This document shows positions 8,530 through 18,078 of a DNA stretch of 64,000 nt, piece after piece (position 1 is the stretch's first letter; the number at the start of each line of letters is the position of its first letter). The position numbers and the translations under genes were made by a program. The notes under the pieces are model-generated. The model was not told the origin of the DNA. It searched no databases and saw only the letters and a program-made list of their open reading frames with translations. Source of the stretch: Magnetococcus sp. PR-3 (GTDB lineage Bacteria > Pseudomonadota > Magnetococcia > Magnetococcales > Magnetococcaceae); contig NZ_JBAHUQ010000002.1 of NCBI RefSeq assembly GCF_036689865.1, forward strand, positions 248,001-312,000, read 5' to 3'.

Positions 8530-9201
8530 ATGGTACGTTTTCATAATGTCAGTCTTCGTTACGCTACCGGTTTTGAGGCGTTACATAACATCTCTTTCCA
8601 GGTAAAACCCGGTCAGTTTGTTTTTCTAACCGGCCACTCCGGGGCTGGAAAAACATCCATTCTCAAGTTGATCTATCAAGCCGAAATGCCTTCGGAAGGT
8701 ACCATTTTACTCAATGGCCGCAATGTTGAACGTCTGGCCAGTAAGCAACTCCCTGCACTACGGCGTGGCATTGGGGTAATCTTTCAGGACTATAAACTGC
8801 TCTATGACCGCACAGTTTATGAAAATGTTGCGTTGGCCATGGAGGTTGCTGGACAGCCGGTTGATAAGATCGAACCTCAGGTAGAACGTACATTGGAGTA
8901 TGTGGGATTAAAAGAGCGTATGTTCCACAACCCCATTGCTTTATCCGGTGGTGAGCAGCAACGGGTCGCCATTGCCCGGGCTATTGTTAACCGTCCTCCT
9001 GTGGTGATTGCCGATGAACCAACGGGTAATCTGGACAAAGCCATGGGGCAACGCATTCTTGGCCTGTTCCAATCTCTACACCAACAAGGAACAACCATCA
9101 TTGTCGTAACCCATGATGTTGAAATGGCACAGGATATGGGCCACCCCATTATTGTCATGGAGGATGGCCGTATTTTGACCACGTTGGAGGGACGCTCATG
9201 A
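8530..9201 (+). CDS. ftsE: Cell-division ABC transporter ATP-binding protein FtsE
   Basis: 223 residues, the usual FtsE length. It has Walker [10 protein letters not shown] (residues 35-43), a Q loop (FQDYKLL), the ABC signature [14 protein letters not shown] (about 138), Walker [13 protein letters not shown] and the H loop VVTHD. FtsE is the cytoplasmic ATPase that, with FtsX, transmits division signals to periplasmic peptidoglycan hydrolases. Its stop overlaps the ftsX start in an ATGA, so the two are translationally coupled. The ribosome binding site is weak. The pair is divergent from the acidic zinc-ribbon protein. Confidence 0.96.
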   Translation: MVRFHNVSLRYATGFEALHNISFQVKPGQFVFLTGHSGAGKTSILKLIYQAEMPSEGTILLNGRNVERLASKQLPALRRGIGVIFQDYKLLYDRTVYENVALAMEVAGQPVDKIEPQVERTLEYVGLKERMFHNPIALSGGEQQRVAIARAIVNRPPVVIADEPTGNLDKAMGQRILGLFQSLHQQGTTIIVVTHDVEMAQDMGHPIIVMEDGRILTTLEGRS

Positions 9202-10205
9202 ACCGCCCAACGCGCCCCGCCCGTTCTGTCAGCCGTAGCCGCCCACAACGTCGGGTGCGTAAAGCCCCTGCGCCCAAACCCACACCTTTACTTGAGAAAC
9301 CACCCAAAGTCAGTGGGGGGTTTCATCAACGGGCCATACGCCAAGCTTTAAGCCAATTCCGTAGTGGCTCGATGGCGCATTGGACGACCATTGTCGTCAT
9401 TGCACTCTCCTTGACCATCTATGGGGTGTTTGCCTTATTGATTACAAACGCCAATATGGTCCTGGAGCAGTGGCGGGGGGATAACTTAATCGCGGTTTTT
9501 TTGGATATCCACGCGAATCAAAACCAAATGGATAGCGTTTATCAAAAGCTGGCCGATACACCGGGTGTTATTGAGCTCAATGCGGTCTCCCCCACCGATG
9601 CTTTGCAACGCATGAAGGCCTTGTTAGGGACCGAGGCTGGACTCCTTAATGGTCTGGATGAAAATCCCCTACCCTACTCATTGGAGTTTAAGCTCTCGAC
9701 AGGCCACGAACATAAAATCAAAGCGCTGGCCCAGCAAGCAACGGCTTGGGAGGGGGTAGATGCTGTTACCTACAACCGTCAATGGGTTGAACGCTTGGAC
9801 CTAGTTGTTAGTTCGGTACGTATGGGCGGGAATGTGCTCTCTTTTCTACTGTTAACGGCCGTGGCTTTTATTATTTCCAACACCTTAAAGTTAACCATTG
9901 TTGCCCGTAAAGATGAAATTGAGGTCATGCGGTTTATTGGAGCGACCAATGGCTTTATTAAAGCACCCTTTGTTTATGAGGGTGTTTTTCAGGGTGTATT
10001 AGGCGCGTTTGGTGCGCTGCTTTTAATGATCCTGTTTCACCAATTGGCCGCACATGCCATTCAAAACTTGGGTAACAGTTTTGGGTTTACATTGATATTG
10101 GTCCCACTACCGTGGGTTCAATCTATGTTTATTTTGGGTATTGGTATTGTCTTGGGCCTGATTGGGGCCATGCTATCAACCATGCGTTTTTTACACGAAC
10201 GGTAA
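9198..10205 (+). CDS. ftsX: Cell-division protein FtsX (permease-like partner of FtsE)
   Basis: 335 residues. A basic, proline-rich cytoplasmic N-terminus of about 60 residues ([18 protein letters not shown]) precedes the first transmembrane helix (about 68-90). Then comes the periplasmic extracellular domain ([15 protein letters not shown], then [14 protein letters not shown]) and three further helices with the characteristic cytoplasmic loop [20 protein letters not shown]. FtsX couples FtsE ATPase activity to peptidoglycan hydrolase activation at the septum. The start is fixed by the four-base overlap with ftsE. The long basic N-terminus is a feature worth comparing across the family. Confidence 0.95.
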   Translation: MNRPTRPARSVSRSRPQRRVRKAPAPKPTPLLEKPPKVSGGFHQRAIRQALSQFRSGSMAHWTTIVVIALSLTIYGVFALLITNANMVLEQWRGDNLIAVFLDIHANQNQMDSVYQKLADTPGVIELNAVSPTDALQRMKALLGTEAGLLNGLDENPLPYSLEFKLSTGHEHKIKALAQQATAWEGVDAVTYNRQWVERLDLVVSSVRMGGNVLSFLLLTAVAFIISNTLKLTIVARKDEIEVMRFIGATNGFIKAPFVYEGVFQGVLGAFGALLLMILFHQLAAHAIQNLGNSFGFTLILVPLPWVQSMFILGIGIVLGLIGAMLSTMRFLHER

Positions 10206-10214
10206 GAAATAGCC

Positions 10215-10287
10215 GTATGGTATCCATACTTTACAAAACCGACCATTTTAGCCACTCTATGAGCGGCTGAAATCAGCTTTTGTAAAG
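10215..10287 (+). promoter_or_regulatory. Nested inverted repeats between ftsX and gcvH
   Basis: Three stems lie in 73 bp. GTATGG/CCATAC (10215-10229) has a triloop. CTTTACAAAA (10229-10238) pairs perfectly with TTTTGTAAAG (10278-10287). Between these arms, TTTTAGCC..GGCTGAAA (about 10247-10272) forms an inner hairpin with CTC/GAG extending it. No T run follows, so it is not a standard terminator. It ends 57 nt before the gcvH ATG and could be a structured leader or the processed end of the ftsEX transcript. It does not match the glycine riboswitch consensus as far as I can judge by eye. Confidence 0.6.
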
Positions 10288-10344
10288 ATCCTACACTTGG
10301 GTTGCGAACAGCACCTACCACCTTTTTCTGTCTGGGAGAGCAGG

Positions 10345-10728
10345 ATGTCCATTCCTCAGGAACTGAACTATACCAAAGAACATGAATGGGTACGTAAAGA
10401 GGGGGATGAGGTGGTCATTGGTATCACCCGTTTTGCCGCCGATCAGCTTGGGGATGTGGTGTTTGTTGAACTTCCCCAACCTGAAGATACGCTGGAAGCA
10501 GATGGTACATTTGGTGTTGTAGAATCTGTCAAAGCTGCATCTGATCTGTTTGCACCTATTACTGGTGAAATTGTAGCCATTAACGAAGATCTGGCTGATG
10601 CACCTGAATTGGTCAATGAAGATCCATACGGCAAAGGTTGGATGTTACGTGTAAAACCAGCTGATCCTGCCAAGATCGATGCGTTGCTTAGTGCAACTGA
10701 CTATGCGAGTTTGATTGAAGCATCGTAA
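10345..10728 (+). CDS. gcvH: Glycine cleavage system H protein
   Basis: 127 residues, the normal size. It is the lipoyl carrier of the glycine cleavage system, shuttling the aminomethyl group from P protein to T protein. The lipoylation Lys is K63 in [15 protein letters not shown], and the family start NYTKEHEWV is clear. ATG 10345 is preceded by GGGAGAG; an upstream TTG in the same frame adds 16 residues without family similarity and is rejected. gcvT and gcvP are not adjacent, so gcvH stands alone here between ftsX and mucR. In other bacteria H protein is also a lipoic acid donor, which may explain a solitary copy (inference). Confidence 0.96.
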   Translation: MSIPQELNYTKEHEWVRKEGDEVVIGITRFAADQLGDVVFVELPQPEDTLEADGTFGVVESVKAASDLFAPITGEIVAINEDLADAPELVNEDPYGKGWMLRVKPADPAKIDALLSATDYASLIEAS

Positions 10729-10747
10729 TAAATGCTTCAATCAAACT
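10708..10747 (+). repeat. 16-bp perfect inverted repeat over the gcvH stop codon
   Basis: AGTTTGATTGAAGCAT (10708-10723) is exactly complementary to ATGCTTCAATCAAACT (10732-10747), with the loop CGTAATAA containing the stop codon. The left arm codes the last residues of GcvH, so the RNA hairpin must melt for translation to finish. A conventional terminator follows 22 bp later. Confidence 0.9.
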
Positions 10748-10769
10748 AAAAATACTTTTATTATCTAAA

Positions 10770-10797
10770 CCCCCCTGCTTAGGCAGGGGGGTTTTTT
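10770..10797 (+). terminator. Intrinsic terminator after gcvH
   Basis: CCCCCCTGC / GCAGGGGGG stem with a TTAG loop followed by six T residues, a textbook rho-independent terminator 41 bp past the gcvH stop. Confidence 0.95.
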
Positions 10798-11284
10798 AAA
10801 TAAATTCAAATTGTTCTTCCCTTATAGTCTTTCTAAAAAAATACAGATCATACATTAAAAAAAAGAATTTATATAAGATCATTATACATTTTACATGAGC
10901 TACATCTGTTAATAATCGAAACAATTATATCTATTTTTCGATTTTGTCTTGGTAAAACAAAAATACATGTTATAGGATTTACATGTTTCTCCGTCTTTAC
11001 GATCTTAAATGATCGGTTACCATTAGACTGAGCAACACCGTTGTATATCATGACCCGTGGTTTGTACCAGTCGGCCCTAAATCATGGCTTATACCTATTT
11101 TGGTTCTTCATAAAGATCCATGGATGCTTTAAGCATCAATTGGGTAGATCATTGGATATACCATGGTGAACGTGCCGGGAACATTCTTGCACAGCCCTTT
11201 CATGACAAGTTGGGTATTTGCGGCTCTAACTGTTCCTTTTATTGACTTAAATGGTGTTTTTGTCTGTATGTAGGAGTGTTTGAG
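10798..11284. other. AT-rich intergenic region upstream of mucR
   Basis: About 490 bp, strongly AT-rich up to about 11100, with no convincing gene. It contains a 15-bp palindrome, GATGCTT-T-AAGCATC (11123-11137), 148 bp before mucR. A TTGACT hexamer at 11242 is too close to the start codon to be a normal -35 box for a transcript using the AGGAG ribosome binding site. MucR-type regulators bind AT-rich DNA and often repress themselves, so this region is the natural place for autoregulation (inference). Confidence 0.55.
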
Positions 11285-11770
11285 ATGTCGGATCTGGTCC
11301 AGAAAACTGCAGAGATTGTTGAAGCTTTTGTGAGCAACAACTCCATAACCGCCCGTGAAATTCCTCAATTTATCAAAGAGGTACACACCTCCTTGAACAG
11401 TTTGACCCCAGCGAGTGACATTTCTGTAGCGGCACCCGCACCGGTCGCCGCTCAGCCGACCTCTCAGCCTGAACCTGCCCCGGTTGAAGAGGCTGCGCCA
11501 GCGAATACCAAGCCTGAGCCAGCGGTTCCTGTTGCAGAAAGTGTGAGCGATGAATTTGTAACCTGCTTGGTCTGCGCCAAAAAATGCAAGACCCTGAAAG
11601 GTCACCTGACCCGCTCTCATAACATGGATCTGGACACCTACCGGAATATGTTTGATCTGCCCTCAAACCACCCCGTCGTTTCCCCCGACTATTCCGCCAA
11701 ACGCCGTAAACTGGCCATTGATGCTGGATTGGGAGAGAAACTACGTAAATCCCGTAAGAAAAAGAGCTGA
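11285..11770 (+). CDS. MucR/Ros-family transcriptional regulator
   Basis: 161 residues. The C-terminal half carries the Ros/MucR zinc finger: CLVC (Cys pair), then LKGHLTRSHNM giving the two His ligands, then the conserved DTYRNMFDLPSNHPVVSP and YSAKRRKLA. The N-terminal helix (SDLVQKTAEIVEAFVSNN) is the oligomerisation part. Between them lies a Pro/Ala/Glu-rich linker of about 45 residues, longer than in typical family members of about 140 residues. Family members are zinc-finger DNA-binding proteins that silence or regulate surface polysaccharide, motility and symbiosis genes in Alphaproteobacteria. ATG 11285 is chosen because AGGAG (11272-11276) is 8 nt upstream. Monocistronic, with its own terminator. 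Confidence 0.93.
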   Translation: MSDLVQKTAEIVEAFVSNNSITAREIPQFIKEVHTSLNSLTPASDISVAAPAPVAAQPTSQPEPAPVEEAAPANTKPEPAVPVAESVSDEFVTCLVCAKKCKTLKGHLTRSHNMDLDTYRNMFDLPSNHPVVSPDYSAKRRKLAIDAGLGEKLRKSRKKKS

Positions 11771-11793
11771 TTAGACGCTCTTGCATCCACCAT

Positions 11794-11828
11794 AAAAAAA
11801 CGCCCGTCTGTGTGACGGGCGTTTTTTT
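11794..11828 (+). terminator. Intrinsic terminator after mucR
   Basis: CGCCCGTC / GACGGGCG stem with a TGTGT loop, flanked by seven A residues and seven T residues, so it can work from both directions. Confidence 0.95.
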
Positions 11829-12021
11829 ATGCGTATGGTGTTGCTTATGTCATCAAGCTAGTACACATCATACATCATGCTCTTCTTTATCCTACGCACA
11901 GTATATGTGCACATCTTTGGTGTATGTCGGTGCTAAACCCTCTCATGTGATGAAATAACATGCGTATCTTATACACAGTATCCTTTTATAGGCAGGTATC
12001 TGTATAACGTACGAGATATCA

Positions 12022-12372
12022 TCACTGATAATGGATGATCAACTCATAGACCGGGTCTTGCGTTGGCCGTTTGGCTTCAGATGCAGCCAGTCGGTTTTGC
12101 CCAGCACGGCAGGCACGAGGGCGGGCTTTTTTACGGGCCATATCCCAATCCCGCAACTTGGTTGCATTGCTCATGGAAGAGGATTGCTGTGCTTCCTGTT
12201 GCCTCTTAATAAGCAGAGGAATAATAGCCTGATGCCATTTTTTTCTTAGTTCCGTGTCTGAGTGACCGGTGATACGCAGTTTCGGAAAAAGCGTACAGGT
12301 GGTAATCCATAGATCATTCTGCTCATCCCGTTGTGCTTCTATTTCAAGTTTCACGCGACGCTTTCCTTGCAT
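12022..12372 (-). CDS. Small hypothetical protein, HicB-like N-terminus
   Basis: 116 residues, no firm family. The first 50 residues (KLEIEAQRDEQNDLWITTC and following) have the beta-strand-turn-strand-helix rhythm of HicB-like antitoxin folds (a strand, W-x-T, a short strand, then an amphipathic helix with Trp-His-Gln-Ala-Ile). The C-terminus is basic and Ala/Arg-rich (ARKKARPRACRAGQNRL). No HicA-like toxin is next to it, so a toxin-antitoxin role is not supported. There is no strong ribosome binding site. It lies alone on the minus strand between mucR and the propeller gene. It is probably real but could be spurious. Confidence 0.5.
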   Translation of the reverse strand: MQGKRRVKLEIEAQRDEQNDLWITTCTLFPKLRITGHSDTELRKKWHQAIIPLLIKRQQEAQQSSSMSNATKLRDWDMARKKARPRACRAGQNRLAASEAKRPTQDPVYELIIHYQ

Positions 12373-12520
12373 ACTCAGGGCTATGGATTATAAGGATGAT
12401 CTGTCTGTGTTTGGGTACCTTACCAGATGAGATAGGGCTTGGACCATGGCACAATCACACCTGAGGGCCTAAGATTGCTAGAGTTTGGTTAAATTTTTTG
12501 GTTGGAGTAGGATATTTACC

Positions 12521-13483
12521 ATGCATTGGCGTTTGCAACAGCTTTGGAACCGCGTCAGTCGCCGTATGCATTTGCCATCGGCCTTACCCCACATGGCTCA
12601 ACCCATCCTTACCCCCACTTATGATGGATCGGGTCAGGTTACCCATCCTGATGTTTTGGATTTTGTAACCCCTTGGCAAGGATATCGATTTTGGATGGTC
12701 ACAACCCCCTACCCCTTTTTAGATGATCAAGTGGAGAATCCATCGGTATTGGTCAGTCACAATGGGGAGCAGTGGCAACCACCACCGGGTTTAAGGAATC
12801 CCCTGGTACAAACCCCAAAACAGGGTTTTCACGCTGATCCTGACTGGTTTTATCATCCACAAAAACAACAGTTATGGCTTTATTATCTGCATACCGAGCG
12901 GGGTGATCAGCAGGGGTTGATGCATATGCGATCCCAAAATGGGGTAGAGTGGAGCACAGCGGAACGGATCTTAACCCTGCCCTACCAAACCATACGTTCT
13001 CCCGCTTTTTTATTTCATAAAGACGAGATCTGGATGTGGTCGGTCAATATTAGTGATGGTCGACGGTTGGAGTGGTGGCGTAGTACCGATGGTATTCACT
13101 GGCAAGATCCCGAACCCGTTGCATTAACCCTACCCGGTTATACACCTTCTCATGTCGATGTGGTGTGGGATGCCCAGACCAACCACTTTTTTATGGTGAT
13201 CCAGGCCGATCCTCTGGGTGGTGGACCCAATCGGTTATTCTTATTACGAAGCACCGACCCCAAAAGGTGGAAATGTGGGCGACGCCCCTTACTCTCCCCT
13301 TTTGATGCCCCACCCTGGGCTGAGCAGACGCTTTATCGCTCCAGCTTTACCATGGCCAACGGGGAGGATGATGTTCATCTTTGGTATTCCGGTCGCAGTG
13401 GACGTCATGAAAACCGAATTAGTCATCAAATCATTGCCCGTCAGCAGTGGCTCAGCAAAGCCAATGGTCCTTTGTTTTCATAG
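12521..13483 (+). CDS. Glycosidase-like beta-propeller protein (GH43/GH32-type fold)
   Basis: 320 residues from ATG 12521, which has GGAGTAGGA about 8 nt upstream; a TTG 36 nt earlier is less likely. No signal peptide is evident. The sequence shows repeated propeller-blade motifs: HPDVLDF, then ENPSVLVSHNGEQW, then HADPDWFY, RSPAFLF, WWRSTDGIHW, PSHVDVVWD, LLRSTDPKRW, and a final YRSSFT. Asp residues in HPDVLDF and HADPDW and a late Glu or Asp could be catalytic, as in five-bladed glycosidases. Substrate and activity are unknown. The next gene starts 13 nt later, so the two are likely co-transcribed, which suggests an envelope-related role (inference). Confidence 0.7.
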   Translation: MHWRLQQLWNRVSRRMHLPSALPHMAQPILTPTYDGSGQVTHPDVLDFVTPWQGYRFWMVTTPYPFLDDQVENPSVLVSHNGEQWQPPPGLRNPLVQTPKQGFHADPDWFYHPQKQQLWLYYLHTERGDQQGLMHMRSQNGVEWSTAERILTLPYQTIRSPAFLFHKDEIWMWSVNISDGRRLEWWRSTDGIHWQDPEPVALTLPGYTPSHVDVVWDAQTNHFFMVIQADPLGGGPNRLFLLRSTDPKRWKCGRRPLLSPFDAPPWAEQTLYRSSFTMANGEDDVHLWYSGRSGRHENRISHQIIARQQWLSKANGPLFS

Positions 13484-13496
13484 AAAGTGGATACCC

Positions 13497-15119
13497 ATGT
13501 TGCGTTTTTTGCTCATCCTTTTTGTTCTATGCCTACCCAGTGCATCACTGGCCCAGTCAGATGATCAAAACCGCCTGCTTAAACTCAACGATATCCATCA
13601 AGATCTATCTTTGCGTCAGCAGCGCTTGATCCAGCAAGAACAGGCATTAAAGCAGGCTAAGACCGATAAAAGAAAAGCACAACTACGCGCTCAGTTGGAT
13701 GACACACAAAAACATATTTTGGAACAAGAGAAGGCATTTGAGTTAATTGTTACGGGGGGCGAGACCCTAGCGCGTTTAGAGGGCGATGGGGAGAAGAAAA
13801 AGTTTGATTGGCAAAGTGAGCTGTTGGAGATCGTACAGCCCATTATGAGCGAACTGCGCAAAATGACAGAACAACAGCGCATGCGCGATACCTTAAGCAA
13901 ACGGATTCTCTTTCATCAAGAACGCATCGCTGTTGTACAAAAGGCCCTAGAGCATCTGAATAAAGGGCGTATGAAGGGGTTAAGCACGGGTACACAAACC
14001 CGCTTTAAACAGGTCGCTCAAGCTTGGCAGGTACAATTAAAGACCCACACACACCTGTTGGAAGTCGATCGGGTGCAGCTCTCTAACCTGGAACAAGCTG
14101 CGGCAAAAAAAGAGAAGAGTGTTGGAGAAAAACTGCATGAATTTTTGATGGGGCGCGGGTTAACCCTGGCCCTGGCGCTGGGGGCCGCACTGACTGTGTA
14201 TCTTGTCATGCGTCTCCTGCGTTCACTGTTACGCCTATGCATTCGGGGTCGTAGCCAGCACAAGTTAAAAATTCAGCGTGTTATGGCATTTAGCTATCAG
14301 AGCATTGCCGTTTTATTTTCCATTATTGCGATGTTTTACATCTTTAACCTGCGTGGTGACCGGGCCATGCAGGCAGTGGCCATACTGGTTGTTGTCGCGG
14401 TTATTTGGGTTTTGCGTACCTCTATCCCCCGCTATGTGGAGGAGGTCCGCCTACTGCTTAATTTTGGGGAGGTCAGGGAGGGGGAGCGTATTCTCTATAA
14501 AAACCTACCGTGGGAAGTAGCCAGCCTTAATCTCTATACCACCTTACGTAACCCCTGTATTCAGGGGGAAACCCTGTTGGTCCCTCTATCCGCTTTACTC
14601 AACCTACGTTCACGTCTTTATGATGAAGATGAGGCTTGGTTTCCCTGTGCCATGGGGGAGTATGTGCTGTTAAAGGATGGTCTCTATGGAGAGGTCATTC
14701 AAATTACCGATGAGCAAGTACGGGTACGTTTGGAAGGTGGTGCAGAAAAACGCTATGGCATCACACCCTTCTTGGCCACCAACCCCGTGAACTTATCCAA
14801 AGGGTTTGGGGTAGAAACCCGGTTTGGGGTGGACTATCAACATCTCACCACCAGCACCACGGATATTCCCCGACAACTGGCCCAGAGTGTACGCCAGGGC
14901 TTGCAGGCACGTTATGGCGAAGCCTTTTTAGATCTCTCCGTACACTTTGACCGTGCTGCCGACTCCTCCCTGGATTACCGCATCTTTGCGCAGTTTACAG
15001 GTCAGGCTGCCCAATACTACCCCCATACCTATCGCGATTTACAACAACTGGCCGTTGAGCGTGCCATTGAGCAAGGTTGGAAGATACCCTATACCCAACT
15101 GGTTATTCATCAGGCATAA
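13497..15119 (+). CDS. MscS-like mechanosensitive channel family protein with coiled coil
   Basis: 540 residues. The signal peptide (MLRFLLILFVLCLPSASLAQ) is followed by a periplasmic coiled-coil region (about 25-215, rich in Gln, Lys, Glu and Leu). Three membrane helices follow (about 222-245, 262-285 and 290-308), then a soluble C-terminal region of about 230 residues. The helix-then-beta arrangement (FGEVREGERI, then LVPLSALLNLRSR, VLLKDGLYGEVIQIT) resembles the beta domain of MscS-family channels. The ATG gives the signal peptide directly; longer upstream starts overlap the propeller gene and are rejected. The match to MscS is by architecture and weak motif similarity, so the specific function (osmotic release or another channel) is uncertain. 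Confidence 0.7.
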   Translation: MLRFLLILFVLCLPSASLAQSDDQNRLLKLNDIHQDLSLRQQRLIQQEQALKQAKTDKRKAQLRAQLDDTQKHILEQEKAFELIVTGGETLARLEGDGEKKKFDWQSELLEIVQPIMSELRKMTEQQRMRDTLSKRILFHQERIAVVQKALEHLNKGRMKGLSTGTQTRFKQVAQAWQVQLKTHTHLLEVDRVQLSNLEQAAAKKEKSVGEKLHEFLMGRGLTLALALGAALTVYLVMRLLRSLLRLCIRGRSQHKLKIQRVMAFSYQSIAVLFSIIAMFYIFNLRGDRAMQAVAILVVVAVIWVLRTSIPRYVEEVRLLLNFGEVREGERILYKNLPWEVASLNLYTTLRNPCIQGETLLVPLSALLNLRSRLYDEDEAWFPCAMGEYVLLKDGLYGEVIQITDEQVRVRLEGGAEKRYGITPFLATNPVNLSKGFGVETRFGVDYQHLTTSTTDIPRQLAQSVRQGLQARYGEAFLDLSVHFDRAADSSLDYRIFAQFTGQAAQYYPHTYRDLQQLAVERAIEQGWKIPYTQLVIHQA

Positions 15120-15193
15120 AGGGTGTACAGGGCTGCTGTTGACGATGCCCCCCTAGCTGGCCAATGCCTAAAGGTTCAGAGCAGGTAAAAGGA

Positions 15194-18031
15194 TTATGAG
15201 ACATCAGCCAAAAAGGGTTTTAGGTAGCGCCCTGTCCAGGAGTCTTCACAGGCGGCAACCTGTTCAGGCTGCCCCTCAATAAGGATCCGCCCACCATGGC
15301 TACCCCCCTCCGGGCCAAGGTCAATAATCCAGTCTGCGGTTTTGATCACATCCAGGTTGTGTTCAATCACAACCACAGTATTGCCTGCTTCAACCAAGCG
15401 TTGCAGCACCTCAACCAATTTTCGGATATCATCAAAATGTAAGCCGGTGGTTGGTTCATCCAGGATATAGAGTGTTTTACCGGTGGAACGTTTAGAGAGT
15501 TCACGGGCGATCTTAACCCGTTGTGCTTCACCCCCAGAGAGCGTTGTTGCGGACTGACCCAAACGCATATAGCTCAATCCCACATCCATCAATGTCTGTA
15601 AGCGGCTACGAATGGGGGGATGAGCCTGAAAAAATTCCAAAGCCTCATCAATGGTCATATTGAGCACTTCTGCAATGTTCTTACCCTTGTAGTGAACCTC
15701 CAGGGTTTCCCGATTGTATCGGGCCCCATGGCAGACATCACACTCAACAAAGATATCTGGCAGAAAGTGCATCTCAATTTTAACCAACCCATCTCCTGAG
15801 CAGGCCTCGCACCGCCCCCCTTTGACATTAAAGCTGAAACGACCCGATTTATAACCACGGGCTCGGGCCTCTTCCGTCGCAGCCATCAGTTCACGTATGG
15901 GGGTAAACAAACCGGTATAGGTGGCAGGGTTAGAACGCGGTGTACGGCCAATAGGCGTTTGATCCATATGGATCACTTTATCCAGTTGATCGAGCCCTTC
16001 AATGGACTCAAAAAGACCACTGGTGACCTTGGCATTGTGCAGACGTTGGGCCAGGGCAGGATAGAGGGTATCCAACACCAAAGAGGATTTTCCCGATCCA
16101 GAGACACCGGTAATACAGGTCAACAAACCAACAGGTATATGGGTGGTTACCTCTTGCAAGTTGTGGGTTGCCACTTTCTCCAGGGTGATCTGTCGTGTGC
16201 GATCCACCTGGCGCCGCTGCTCGGGCACAGGGATGGTGCGTATACCATTAAGATAGTGGCCGGTCAGGGAATCAGCATGGTCCATAATCTCTTGGGGCGT
16301 ACCCGCCGCGACAATCTGCCCCCCATGTTCACCAGCACCGGGGCCCATATCGACCACATAGTCTGCGGTACGAATGGCATCTTCATCATGCTCCACAACA
16401 ACCACGGTGTTGCCCAAATCCCTTAAACGTACCAGGGTATCCAACAGTCGTTGGTTATCACGTTGATGCAAACCGATGGAGGGCTCATCCAAAATATAGA
16501 GTACGCCCACCAAGCCGGAACCAATTTGGTTGGCCAAACGTATACGCTGACTCTCCCCCCCCGATAGGGTTGAAGCGGTTCGATCCAGGGTTAGATAGTC
16601 CAACCCCACGGCAATAAGGAAGTTTAACCGGTCTGTGACCTCTTTTAGAATACGTTCGGCAATGGCCCGTTCTCTTGGTGTCAGATCCAGATCTTCGGTG
16701 TAGCGTTGGGCCTCTCGTAGGGGTAAGGCCGTAAAGCCCGCCAAATTCTCAGACCCCACTTTAACGTGGAGGGCCTCTTTACGGAGTCGTTGCCCTTCAC
16801 AGGCTGTACAGGGGGTGGCATTACGATACTGGCGATATTGCTCACGTTGATCTTCAGATTGTGTTTCTAAATACCGACGTTCCAGGGTATGGGCTACCCC
16901 TTCCCAAGGGCGATGCACCGTACGGGCCCGCCGGAAGCCCTTCCAACGGAATTTAACCTTCTCTTCCCCAGAACCGTAGAGCACAATATCTTTAAAGGTT
17001 TCCGGCAAATCCTTCCAAGCCAAGTTGACATCCACCCCAAAGTGTTCCGCCAAGGTATAGAGTGACTCCTGCGCAATACGCTGGGTAGGTTTGGCCCATG
17101 GCGCAATGGCACCTTCACGCATAGAAAGATCAGGGTTGGGTACAATCAGTTCAGGATCAAAAAACTCTTGTGTTCCCAAACCATCACAACTGGGGCATGC
17201 ACCAAAAGGGTTGTTGAAGGAGAAGAGACGTGGCTCAATCTCCGGATAGGAGATATTGCAGTGAATGCAGGCATTTTTCTCTGAAAAAAGCCAATCCTTC
17301 TTCTCCTCACCCACCGTCTCTACCCGTGCGATGCCATCGGTCAAACGCAATGCTGTTTCCAGTGAGTCAGCCATCCGGGTTTGAATACCTGTCTTCACAA
17401 CCAGACGATCCACCAACACCTCAATGGTGTGTTTTACCTTTTTATTCAGGGTTGGTGTATCCCCTAGATCATAGGTCTCACCATCGATTACAACTCGTGT
17501 AAAGCCCTGTTTTTGTAGCTCTAACAGCTCTTTTTTGTACTCCCCTTTACGTCCCCGTACAATGGGTGCGAGTAGCAGCAAACGGGTCCGTTCTGGCAGC
17601 CCCATAACCGCATCAACCATTTGGCTGATGGTTTGACTTTCAATTGGTCGACCACAACCGTAGCAATAGGGGCGACCCACACGGGCATAGAGCAGGCGCA
17701 GGTAATCATAGATCTCGGTCACGGTCCCCACCGTGGAGCGGGGATTTTTAGACGTGGATTTTTGCTCAATAGAGATACTGGGGGCTAACCCCTCAATGGC
17801 ATCCACATCCGGTTTGTTCTGTAGACTCAAGAACTGGCGTGCATAGGCCGAAAGCGACTCTACATAGCGTCGTTGCCCTTCTGCAGAAAGGGTATCAAAA
17901 GCTAGAGAGGATTTACCCGAGCCTGAAACACCGGTAATCACCGTAAGGGCATTACGGGGCATCTCCAGGTTGATGTTTTTCAGGTTGTGTTCCCGGGCAC
18001 CACGGATGATGATCTTCTTTTCTTCGGACAT
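15194..18031 (-). CDS. uvrA: Excinuclease ABC subunit A (UvrA)
   Basis: 945 residues, normal length. UvrA is the damage-sensing ATPase of nucleotide excision repair; it forms a dimer that loads UvrB on damaged DNA. Two ABC ATPase modules are visible: Walker [10 protein letters not shown] at residues 34-42 and again at about 640, with LSGGE signatures and [10 protein letters not shown] and [10 protein letters not shown] Walker B motifs. Zinc modules are CIHC..CPSC (about 255-280) and CEAC..CDVC (about 735-762). It is transcribed alone, divergent from the siroheme-type gene with 47 nt between starts. No SOS box was recognised with confidence. Confidence 0.98.
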   Translation of the reverse strand: MSEEKKIIIRGAREHNLKNINLEMPRNALTVITGVSGSGKSSLAFDTLSAEGQRRYVESLSAYARQFLSLQNKPDVDAIEGLAPSISIEQKSTSKNPRSTVGTVTEIYDYLRLLYARVGRPYCYGCGRPIESQTISQMVDAVMGLPERTRLLLLAPIVRGRKGEYKKELLELQKQGFTRVVIDGETYDLGDTPTLNKKVKHTIEVLVDRLVVKTGIQTRMADSLETALRLTDGIARVETVGEEKKDWLFSEKNACIHCNISYPEIEPRLFSFNNPFGACPSCDGLGTQEFFDPELIVPNPDLSMREGAIAPWAKPTQRIAQESLYTLAEHFGVDVNLAWKDLPETFKDIVLYGSGEEKVKFRWKGFRRARTVHRPWEGVAHTLERRYLETQSEDQREQYRQYRNATPCTACEGQRLRKEALHVKVGSENLAGFTALPLREAQRYTEDLDLTPRERAIAERILKEVTDRLNFLIAVGLDYLTLDRTASTLSGGESQRIRLANQIGSGLVGVLYILDEPSIGLHQRDNQRLLDTLVRLRDLGNTVVVVEHDEDAIRTADYVVDMGPGAGEHGGQIVAAGTPQEIMDHADSLTGHYLNGIRTIPVPEQRRQVDRTRQITLEKVATHNLQEVTTHIPVGLLTCITGVSGSGKSSLVLDTLYPALAQRLHNAKVTSGLFESIEGLDQLDKVIHMDQTPIGRTPRSNPATYTGLFTPIRELMAATEEARARGYKSGRFSFNVKGGRCEACSGDGLVKIEMHFLPDIFVECDVCHGARYNRETLEVHYKGKNIAEVLNMTIDEALEFFQAHPPIRSRLQTLMDVGLSYMRLGQSATTLSGGEAQRVKIARELSKRSTGKTLYILDEPTTGLHFDDIRKLVEVLQRLVEAGNTVVVIEHNLDVIKTADWIIDLGPEGGSHGGRILIEGQPEQVAACEDSWTGRYLKPFLADVS

Positions 18032-18078
18032 TGCTTCAGATATTCCTTAACGCCATACCATCCCCATAAGGAGAGATC

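Noticed and set aside
10206-10344. Glycine riboswitch upstream of gcvH
   Set aside because: The expected conserved glycine aptamer segments are not recognisable, and only a single structured block is seen. Kept as an unassigned structured element.
10869-11051. Small minus-strand gene in the AT-rich region before mucR
   Set aside because: Random-looking composition, no ribosome binding site, and AT-rich DNA gives such frames by chance.
11242-11272. mucR promoter from TTGACT at 11242
   Set aside because: With normal spacing transcription would begin at or after the ribosome binding site, so it cannot drive the gene from the chosen start.
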